Positions 56,941-64,000 of a stretch of 64,000 nt of DNA are shown here, piece by piece (the stretch's first letter is position 1; each line of letters begins with the position of its first letter). The position numbers and the translations under genes are program-made. The notes under the pieces are model-generated. The model was given only the letters and a program-made list of their open reading frames with translations. It did not search any database and had not been told where the DNA came from. Source of the stretch: Zea mays (taxonomy: Eukaryota; Streptophyta; Magnoliopsida; Poales; Poaceae); the NCBI RefSeq assembly GCF_902167145.1, contig NC_050097.1, positions 226,381,034 through 226,445,033 of the forward strand, read 5' to 3'.

Positions 56941-58488
56941 AAAGGCATAGTAGTAGAAGAAGCATTGATGCACGCGTACAGGAGAAGTTCGCTGGCGGGA
57001 GCATTTCACGAAAGCATCAATGAATCAGAGATCGGTCGCCAGACGGCAGCATCTGCGTGGTGGTCCGGACGCTACTGACAGCTCCTCCCGCACGTCCACG
57101 TAATCGGCTGGCCAGCTGCGGACGCCCACGCTACGGCGGATGTGGGCCGTGGACGACCGCGGACGGGATCGCGGTCCTCCCGCCTCGACCTTTCTCTTCG
57201 CTTCGGCTTCGCACACCGCCGTGCAGATGTGGAGCTCAACCGCCGATGGCGACCAAGTTGGACCACGATCCACCCACTCGCAAAAGATTTTTATTACTCT
57301 TGGTGTACCTGTGTTCTTTTTTCTTGCGAGAGAATACAATCTCGGCAGTGAATTTTAGCGTGCCCGGATTTTATCTGTCCGGCAAGGGGGACAGTGGTCG
57401 GACTCGGACGACGAAGTACGAAGCTGAGTCCAACCGGACAGTAATAACGCTCCACTGGCCACTGCCGGCCCGCCACCGACCGATCAACTCCGAGATGTGG
57501 TGGCCGGCAGGCGGCAGCCACATCAAGGCTCCAGCGGAACGGCACGGCACGGCTCGGCTCGACGGCGACCGGTCCAGCCCGTACCGCCGCTACGAATCTG
57601 TGGACGGTGGAGCGAAAGGGAAGAAGATAGATAGAAAGCCAGCCGGCGGCGGATAGCCGTCGCCGTCAATCAGCGGGCGGCGGCGGACCCAGGCAGCTTG
57701 CGGGACGCCAAAACCGCTGGCGGGCGCGGCCTTATCCTCCCTTGCTTCGGGCTCAGCAGGAGAGGAGGACGTGCGGATATCAAATGGATGGGTGGGACTA
57801 TACGGCTCCTGGTGAAGGCGAAGCTTCACCCCACCCTCCGACTGGAATTAAAGAAAAATATCGCGGGGCAGTGTCAACTCTCTGCTCCCATTCCATCATC
57901 GTTGGATTCATTCATGGGCCGACGCAAAGCTTGGATTGCAATCAAGCTCAGCCGTTGAGTAGTCAGAGAAACGATAAACAATTGGAGATTATGCCTTCGA
58001 GATGGGGCGCACGGCAGCTGTTCAACGCTGCCATTGACATGAGATCCGGCGCAATTCCTCAAGCTCCAGATCACACGCATGGCACAGTCCGGTATGTACA
58101 GTGGTTTTTATTACTAGTAGGCTAGCGATAGCAAAAGCATGGCTGTAGGGCAAGAGCAACAAACAACAGTCTGTGTCCTTCACCTCGGGACAAAAACACC
58201 ACACTCATCCAAATTCACTCACCACCAGATCCAAATTCACACTCTCACCACTTTTTTTTCAGATTTTACAACCGCCCATGGCTCCCGCTCCTCCATGTAT
58301 ATCTCTCATTGTTGGCGTCGATCACCATCGTCACCATCCTTGGACGAATCGAAGGCAAGGCGGACTAGTAAGTCAGCGGATGCGCAGATCCATCCATTGC
58401 AAACGTAGATCTTGGAGGGGATGAGTCTTCATCGGATCCAGCAACGACGAAAACGGTGCACGTACGTACTAGTAGAAAATGGAGATCC
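56941..58488. other. Interval downstream of the F-box gene, no gene recognised
   Basis: The stretch is GC-rich from about 57030 to 57800, with overlapping open frames on both strands (up to 199 codons), none with a recognisable motif or codon pattern. On the minus strand an AATAAA (inverse of TTTATT, 58107-58112) about 380 bp after the F-box stop codon could be its polyadenylation signal. The remainder is likely the 3' flank of the gene. Confidence 0.4.
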
Positions 58489-59610
58489 TCAGATCCGGAC
58501 GGACGCGACGGAGAAGACGAATCCGGCAAACTCCGGCGGCGGGCGGACCACGGTCCAGCTCTTGGTCTTGACGTCGAACACCCAGAGCGCGTGGCGGCCG
58601 CCCTCGCCGTCGAGCGCGCCGGTGACCACGACCTTCTCCCCGCCGCCGACGCAGACGGCGCGCGCGGTGCCGGCCTTGAGGCCCGGCGGGTACGGGCCGA
58701 CCTCGCGCCAGCCGCGGCGGGTGCCCATCCACTCCATGACGGCGTTGCCCTCGATGCACCAGACGCGGCCGCGGACGACGACGTGCGCGGCGGAGGGCGG
58801 CGCGCGCACGCGGTCGAGCCTGCGCCACGCGCGCGCCGCCGGGTCGAACCACTCGGCGTCGCGCTCGAACCCACCCTGGCGCGCCGTGCGGTAGCCGCTG
58901 ACGGCCAGGAAGCGGTCGCCGGCCACGGTGGCCATGCCGTCGCACTCGTCGCGCTCCTCCGACATGTCGGGCAGCGGGTCCCAGGCGTCGGCCCCGGCGT
59001 CGTACGCCTCGGCGGTCTTGAGCGCGTTCTTGTGCTTGTCGTGGCCGCCCGCCACGTAGATCTTGCCGCCGGCCTCGGCGCAGGCGAAGAAGGAGCGCGC
59101 CGACCGCATGGGCGCGGCGCGGCGCCACCGCCCCGTGGCGGCGTCCAGCACGTGCACGTCCGCCACGGGCTCGAAGGTGCGCGGGTCCCAGCCGCCCAGC
59201 ACGGCCACGCGGGTCCCCACCGCCGCGCACTGCGCGAACACCGGCACCACGGGGGGCGCGCCGCGCTCCCGCCGCCACTCGCCCGTCGTCACGTTGTACA
59301 CCGCCACGCCGTACGCCGGGGTGCTGCCGGGCCCGTCGTCGCCGTCCTTGGGCCCGTCGTCGCCGGACGGGTTCCCGAACTGCATCAGGTACACGAGGTC
59401 CTCGTTGGCGCCCGCCGCGGCGCGCGCCGACGCGAAGGCCGGCGCCGCGGCGGCGCTCCGCCAGCCGCGGCAGACCCGGCGCATCGCGCGGTGGGAGGCG
59501 TGGGGGACGCGCGCCAGGCAGTCCACGGCCACGTCGTCGGGGATGCCAGGGATCAGCTCCACATGCTCCTGGCCGCCGCGGCAGCCGCCTCCGCCCCTTG
59601 GAGCCCGCAT
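58489..59610 (-). CDS. F-box/kelch-repeat protein, KMD/KFB type
   Basis: A single-exon gene of 373 codons. After a glycine-rich start comes an F-box (residues ~18-55, ELIPGIPDDVAVDCLARVPH, then MRRVCRGWRS). It is followed by kelch repeats with the usual GG and Y/W pattern: VAVLGGWDPRTFEPVADVHV, KIYVAGGHDKHKNALKTAEAY and RFLAVSGYRTARQGG, each followed by a W (GRWRRAAPM, DAWDPLPDM). The order and phrases such as ELIPxxPDDVA, VLGGWDP, VAGGHDxxKNAL and PDMSEERDEC match the Arabidopsis KISS ME DEADLY / KFB proteins. In that family the F-box joins an SCF ubiquitin ligase that targets type-B response regulators (cytokinin signalling) and phenylalanine ammonia-lyase. The substrate here is inferred only by family. 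Very high GC, typical of intronless monocot genes. A TATA box lies 114 bp upstream. Confidence 0.92.
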   Translation of the reverse strand: MRAPRGGGGCRGGQEHVELIPGIPDDVAVDCLARVPHASHRAMRRVCRGWRSAAAAPAFASARAAAGANEDLVYLMQFGNPSGDDGPKDGDDGPGSTPAYGVAVYNVTTGEWRRERGAPPVVPVFAQCAAVGTRVAVLGGWDPRTFEPVADVHVLDAATGRWRRAAPMRSARSFFACAEAGGKIYVAGGHDKHKNALKTAEAYDAGADAWDPLPDMSEERDECDGMATVAGDRFLAVSGYRTARQGGFERDAEWFDPAARAWRRLDRVRAPPSAAHVVVRGRVWCIEGNAVMEWMGTRRGWREVGPYPPGLKAGTARAVCVGGGEKVVVTGALDGEGGRHALWVFDVKTKSWTVVRPPPEFAGFVFSVASVRI

Positions 59611-59723
59611 CTTGCGTGCGAGATGAGCTTATCGCTTGTTCTCTTCCTCTCTCTAGTCGCTCTTGAGATGAGACGAGGGGAATGGGATGTGCTGTGCGGC
59701 CTCGCATAGCAGCTGCTAGGCGG

Positions 59724-59730
59724 TTAAATA
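59724..59730 (-). promoter_or_regulatory. TATA box of the F-box/kelch gene
   Basis: TATTTAA (minus strand, in CTCTATTTAACCG) lies 114 bp before the ATG, giving an expected 5' leader of about 80 bases. It is the only good TATA-like string in the proximal upstream region. Confidence 0.55.
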
Positions 59731-61531
59731 GAGGAGTGCCCGTGCGACGTGGCGCTTGGTTATTGGACCGAACGCACAGCGAAGCCGATATAAAAACATT
59801 TAGTATAAAGCTGGTGTTTTCTGCCCGGTTTTGACGACGCCTTTTCTGTTTTTATTTGTCGTGGAAAAGTTTGCATCTTTAAGCTAAAACTACTAGGCCT
59901 AGTGGACTCCTCAAGCAGGCAGAAAAAAAAACACACACAGACACAGAAAGGATGGAAAGCTTGCAACCTACAGATGGGACCGAAACATTTTTTTTCTTGG
60001 TACATGTCGTCTGTGCAATGTCTAGAAGAATGGTCTGATCTTTTCTTTTGGGTGGTGTACAGCGTGTAGATGAGGTCGAGGAGGAGGATGCCAGGAAGGG
60101 AAGTGATGTTTCCGTTTGGCAGCAAATGGACGACGCAGGCTGCAAATTAAAGGTGACAGTGACACTGACCTGTGTAGAGCGAGTGGGCCTTTGCCCTTTG
60201 CCGCTCTCATAAACCACAAAACCATGGGTGCTGTCCAATTGTTAACGGCCAAATGGTCGGATTATTATTATTATTATTATTATTTTTTGCTGTGCCCGTG
60301 ATCTCATCCGTGTGCAACAGTCGTCGGCCGCACATCACATGACAGCGTCTCCGGGGTGGGATGGCAGAGTTTTTACATTACAATTATGTTATCTTGCGGA
60401 TTATTGCAGCCGTGGTTTAGACTTTTTTTCCCGCTGCTCCTGTGTCTGAGTTTCTAAGGGTTTCCTTGTCATGCAAGAATAAATATTTTCTTGAGACCCA
60501 CTTGTGAATAACATGGGCAGCAGCGACAAAAAATGGAACCGGTCCATGATCAGAAGCTGAAAAATCGTGTGTGTACTACAATACAAGGTGAGCTGCTGCC
60601 AAGGGATGGATTCAAGTCGCCATGAACCGAGGCAAGGCAAGGCAGGCGCATTCGGTTGACCACGCTGAAACAGTGAAACCTGGCGGGCGGCGGACGTTGT
60701 GTAGCCGGTCCGGTCACACCGTCACATGTTCGGGAAGGCGGCCTCCTTCCTCGGTCTCGGCAAGGCAAGCATGGATTCGGGCGACTGATGATGCTCTCAC
60801 GAAGCAAGTGCCACGGGAAATGCTAGTATGGTCACCCAAGTCCCAAGGTAAGCGGTGGGCGCGTGATCTGGCAGGGCCGCTTTGGCCGCCGCCGCCTGCC
60901 GCGCTTTGGCCGCCGTGAGAGCAGCGTATCGGCGCCAGTTTCTTGGATTCCATGGAAAAACGGGGCCATCCGATCCGATCCAATCCGTCCCCGCCCCGGC
61001 GAGCGAGCGAGCCCGTGACACACAGGCCCCAGTCCGACGCGGACTCGTACGCCGATCCTTATCTTGCTCCATGCCCATCATCAATTCTTGAGTCCTGGCG
61101 ACAAGCATTTGCGTTTACTCGCACGCAGCGCAGCGTCGGAGAGTGTGTCTGGGGGGTGGCGAGACTGGGATGAATGAATGATTGATTGATTCGATGTGGA
61201 TAAGGATGATGAGGCCACGCGCCAACGACTGGGGGAGGGGCCGGCGGCGCATGTGGCTGGCTGGTCACCCGCCGGGCGCGGGCGGGCCGGAGGCGGAGCG
61301 GAGGGAAGAAAGGTGTCGCCGTCAGGCGTCAGCGCAGCGGTCGGGCTGGCTGGCTGTCTCGGCCCCATCATCGCCCCACAGGCTACAGTGGCTGACGGCT
61401 CGGCTCACGCCTCCGAGTCCAAGGGGCCTCCGCGGGGGGCCCGCGTTGCACATGGATAGATAGGCCATGCGATGCGATGCGAGCAAGGGGCAGCTCAGCG
61501 ATCGCTGTGTCGTGTCCGTGTGTGTCTGGTC
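59731..61531. other. Interval upstream of the F-box gene, with a (TTA)n microsatellite
   Basis: No gene is recognised. A (ATT)n/(TTA)n run of about nine units lies at 60258-60285. From 60880 to 61500 the sequence is GC-rich with opposed open frames lacking motifs. The proximal part should contain the promoter of the F-box gene. The interval ends at the copia LTR that starts TGTTAGGATTTATGG. Confidence 0.45.
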
Positions 61532-62272
61532 TGTTAGGATTTATGGGCTTGGCCCAATTAAGAATTTCTAATAATTCCAGGAAAATCTCAAAAGCCCATA
61601 TAAGTGGATGGCAAAGGGATAGGTGGAACCAATAGCACCATATTGCTAGCTCTTGTGGAGTAGAGCTAGCTTAAATATGGAAGCCACACTCACTCACCAA
61701 GTCATGGATGAGAGGAGAGAGTGTGGAGAGCCACACGCGCGCGCGCTGGCCTGGCCTGGCCTGGGCGGGGCGAAGGGCGCGGGCGCACGACATGCGCGTG
61801 AATGGTCCGCCGAAATCCGGCCCCTCGCCTTGCGGGGGCGCGGCTACCTTTTGCCGTTTGATTTTTTGGTTTCTTGGCTGTTACGCTTATTCTAACCGAT
61901 CGCTACAAAATCTCAACTGATTGCGAGATTTTCGTGGGCGGATAAGCACGGGGGTCGCGGACTCGGCCCTATAAAAGGAGCCCGGCAGCCAGCCTCCAAA
62001 TTCATCCCCAGATCCCAGTTCGCTTTCGCCTCTCTTCATAGCTGAGCCGCCTTTTAGTTCCCTTCGTCCCGACCGCAGAGGTGCATCTGCGATCAGGAGA
62101 GCAGGTCTCCGGAACCCTTCGTCTTCTAGATCCTGCACCGGGAGAGGGCGAATAAGGTTTTTGGGAAGCGTCTTCACGCGACTGCTCGTGATCTGCTGAT
62201 CTCGTCGACCCTGCTGATTTCGCTACTTCGACATCGTCGACCCTGCTGATTCCGGCGCGTGCCATCGATCAG
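61532..62272 (+). repeat. Probable 5' LTR and leader of the Tork-like copia element
   Basis: This begins with a TGTTAGG LTR start. It includes GC-rich CCTGGCCTGG repeats near 61750, the TATA box at 61970 and, near the end, a duplicated TCGTCGACCCTGCTGATT (about 62199 and 62236). The exact 3' end of the LTR cannot be set from this one copy. Confidence 0.6.
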
Positions 62273-62403
62273 TAAGTCTAATCAGTACGCATCATCTGAT
62301 TTGGCTTGTTATTTCAGTGCTTGTGATTTTGTCATGATTTATATTCGGAATTTAAACTGGAATTTGTCTAATTATTCAACAATCCAAAAACCTTATTGTA
62401 GAC
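62273..62403 (+). other. Probable 5' UTR intron of the Tork-like copia element
   Basis: The donor GATCA|GTAAGTC is close to consensus, and the acceptor CCTTATTGTAG|AC lies 17 bp before the ATG at 62421. The enclosed 131 bp is T-rich (CTTGTTATTTCAGTGCTTG, TTAATTTATA-like strings), as plant introns are. Inference from sequence only. Confidence 0.5.
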
Positions 62404-62420
62404 AATTTCCTAGTTTTTCT

Positions 62421-64000
62421 ATGGCTGCTTTTGCCGACGCGCTGAAGCCAGAAAAGTTTAATGGTATGCACTTTAAGAGATGGCAAGTCAAGGCCACGCT
62501 CTGGCTTACTGCTATGAATGTCTTCCATGTTAGTAAAGGCAGACCTGAGGGTCCACTGACTCCTGAACAGGAGAAAGAGTACGACCATGCCAATACTATG
62601 TTCACGGGAGCCGTTCTTAGCGCCCTTGTTGACCGTCTGGTTGATGCGAATATGCAGTATACAGACGGGAAACAGTTGTGGGATGCACTTACTACTAAGT
62701 ATGGTGCATCAGATGCTGGCAGTGACCTGTATATCATGGAGAGCTTTCATGATTATAAGATGGTTGATAATCGCTCTATTGTAGAGCAAGCTCATGAAAT
62801 ACAGTGTATAGCCAAGGAGCTCGACCACCTTAAGATAGTCCTTCCTGACCGATTTGTGGCCGGGTGCATTATTGCAAAGTTGCCTTCTACATGGAGGAAC
62901 TTCGCCACAGCTCTGAAACATAAGAGACAGGAGATATCAGTCGAAAATCTGATAGCGTCTCTGGATGTTGAGGAGAAAGCTCGGGCTAAGGACACGGGAT
63001 CTAAAGGAGGCGAGGGCCACTCCAGCGCCAACATGGTTCAGAAGAACCACAACAAGGGCAAAGGAAAGCCAAAATCTAACAAGCTCAACAAAACTACCAA
63101 CTTCAAGAAGAAGAAGAACAAGGCTGAATTGACATGTTTCGCATGTGGCGAGGCGGGTCATTTTGCCAAGGATTGTCCCGATCGAGCGGATCGCCGTGGC
63201 AAAAAGGGCAATGTCAACACAGTGGTCGCTAGCAATGAGGAAGACAAAGGGTATGGTAATTTACCTTTCATCTTCTCAGTATTTCAATCACCTAGCTGGT
63301 GGCTTGATACTGGTGCTAATGTTCATGTGTGTTCTGACATCAACTTGTTCTCTTCTTATCAGGGCGCCCGGGATTCTTCCGTGCTAATGGGGAATGGGTC
63401 ACATGCTTCTGTTCATGGCACTGGCACGGTGGATCTGAAGTTTACTTCGGGAAAGATCGTGCAGCTGAAGAACGTGCATCATGTCCCTTCTATACACAAG
63501 AATCTCGTTAGCGGAACCCTTCTATGTAGAGATGGGTTCAAGGTAGTTTTAGAGTCCAATAAATTAGTTGTGTCCAAGTCTGGACAATTTATTGGTAAAG
63601 GCTATGATTGCGGAGGCTTGTTCCGCTTTTCTTTGTTAGATTTCAATAATAAGTCTGTGAACCATATTTGTGCTAATGTTGATGATCTTGCGAGTATTTG
63701 GCATTCTCGTTTGTGTCATATTAATTTTGGCTCTATGTCTCGGCTTGCAACCATGAGTTTAATTCCGAATATCACCATAGTCAAAGGTTCTAAGTGCCAT
63801 AGTTGTGTGCAGTCGAAGCAACCTCGAAAGCCTCATAAGGCTGCTGAGGAGAGACACCTGGCACCACTAGAACTCATACATTCTGATCTTTGTGAGATGA
63901 ATGGTGTGTTGACAAAAGGTGGTAAGAGATACTTCATGACATTGATTGATGATGCGTCTAGATTTTGCTATGTATACTTGCTAAAAACTAAAGATGAGGC
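62421..64000 (+). CDS. Tork-like copia Gag-Pol polyprotein, N-terminal 526 codons, partial
   Basis: One frame is open from ATG 62421 to the window end with no stop or shift. Gag: MAAFADALKPEKFNGMHFK, KRWQVKATLWLTAM, KQLWDALTTKYGASDAG. A basic linker (KGKGKPKSNKLNK) leads to a canonical CX2CX4HX4C knuckle, CFACGEAGHFAKDC (about 63135). Protease: WWLDTGANVHVCSD, with GNGSHASVHGTGTV and the NLVSGTLLCRDGFKV flap region. The pre-integrase domain is SIWHSRLCHINFGSMSRL with C-x2-C in KCHSCVQSK. The integrase core starts with D in ELIHSDLCEMNGV and DDASRFCYVYLLK. The gag and pol are fused without a boundary stop, unlike the SIRE-type element at 43641. An uninterrupted frame suggests a young, possibly active copy. 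Confidence 0.9.
   Translation, partial: MAAFADALKPEKFNGMHFKRWQVKATLWLTAMNVFHVSKGRPEGPLTPEQEKEYDHANTMFTGAVLSALVDRLVDANMQYTDGKQLWDALTTKYGASDAGSDLYIMESFHDYKMVDNRSIVEQAHEIQCIAKELDHLKIVLPDRFVAGCIIAKLPSTWRNFATALKHKRQEISVENLIASLDVEEKARAKDTGSKGGEGHSSANMVQKNHNKGKGKPKSNKLNKTTNFKKKKNKAELTCFACGEAGHFAKDCPDRADRRGKKGNVNTVVASNEEDKGYGNLPFIFSVFQSPSWWLDTGANVHVCSDINLFSSYQGARDSSVLMGNGSHASVHGTGTVDLKFTSGKIVQLKNVHHVPSIHKNLVSGTLLCRDGFKVVLESNKLVVSKSGQFIGKGYDCGGLFRFSLLDFNNKSVNHICANVDDLASIWHSRLCHINFGSMSRLATMSLIPNITIVKGSKCHSCVQSKQPRKPHKAAEERHLAPLELIHSDLCEMNGVLTKGGKRYFMTLIDDASRFCYVYLLKTKDE

Larger units (their letters stand above)
61532..64000 (+). mobile_element. Ty1/copia element, Tork-like lineage, 5' half (runs off the window)
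   Basis: The LTR start is TGTTAGGATTTATGGGC at 61532. TATAAAAG lies at 61970-61977, followed by a leader of about 450 bp and an open gag-pol frame from 62421 to the edge. The LTR end and primer site are not clear: no TGGTATCAGAG string is present before the ATG. The leader contains a probable intron. Domain order (gag, zinc knuckle, protease, pre-integrase, integrase) and phrases such as HSDLCEMNGVLTKGGKRYF are typical of the Tork lineage. The 3' half, second LTR and duplication lie outside. Confidence 0.85.

Noticed and set aside
57057..57656. 199-codon plus-strand frame downstream of the F-box gene
   Set aside because: It has no motif, a composition like its opposite-strand frames, no TATA box and no splice logic; treated as chance in GC-rich DNA.
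58456..59709. Long open frames (412-417 codons) on both strands over the F-box gene
   Set aside because: They are shadows of the high third-position GC of the F-box/kelch gene; only the 373-codon minus frame has conserved domains.
60258..60285. (TTA)n run as a regulatory element
   Set aside because: It is an ordinary microsatellite; useful as a marker but with no sign of function.
1..64000. tRNA, rRNA, Helitron ends or centromeric satellite
   Set aside because: I looked for tRNA-like cloverleaf pieces, CTRR-type Helitron ends and CentC-like monomers and saw nothing convincing; a dedicated scan would be needed to exclude them.

Overview
The window is nuclear DNA of a grass, almost certainly maize (Zea mays) or a close relative. 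The basis is a SIRE/Opie-Ji-type copia element with CACCGGACTGTCCGGTG-rich LTRs, several gypsy-like elements with CTTCGG-rich LTRs, very deep nesting of retroelements, and one GC-rich intronless F-box/kelch gene of monocot type. About 85-90% of the sequence is transposon. Only one ordinary host gene is well supported.

Region 1 (845-27086) is a four-level nest, and every level closes with its own target-site duplication (TSD). A Ty3/gypsy element on the minus strand (G1, 845-27086, TSD CTTAC) is split inside pol by a CACTA element (4532-23269, TSD TAT). The CACTA carries a gag-only gypsy-like element (G2, 5895-20661, TSD AGCCA). G2 is split inside gag by a younger element of the same superfamily (G3, 12318-19670, TSD CTGCC). 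LTR divergence falls from the outermost to the innermost LTR element, as nesting requires.

Region 2 (27087-37660) is a mosaic: a flank of unknown nature, a decayed PIF/Harbinger transposase gene followed by a Myb/SANT-like ORF (about 28480-31552), an LTR remnant (31650-32501), a 4.5-kb solo LTR (32508-36998, TSD CAAAC), and a sliver of a minus-strand copia element.

Region 3 (37661-54152) is a third element of the G2/G3 kind (G4, TSD GTGGT), split by a complete SIRE/Opie-Ji-like copia element (42249-51332, TSD ATAAT). G4 itself lies in the 3' part of the same decayed minus-strand copia that flanks it on both sides (37004-37660 and 54153-54925).

Region 4 (54926-64000) is the least repetitive part. 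It holds a possible FAR1-like fragment, MITE-like scraps, the KMD/KFB-type F-box/kelch gene (58489-59610, minus) and its flanks. It ends in the 5' half of a Tork-type copia element whose gag-pol frame is open to the window edge.

The most interesting system is shared by G2, G3 and G4. None has a recognisable pol. Each carries a gag on the sense strand and a convergent, three-exon gene on the antisense strand, with the same splice phases, the same TATA box (CGTATAAATA) 150-160 bp before its ATG, and tandem repeats between the two convergent 3' ends. The antisense product matches the plant family annotated as 'putative gypsy-type transposon / Transposase_28', which has no known function.
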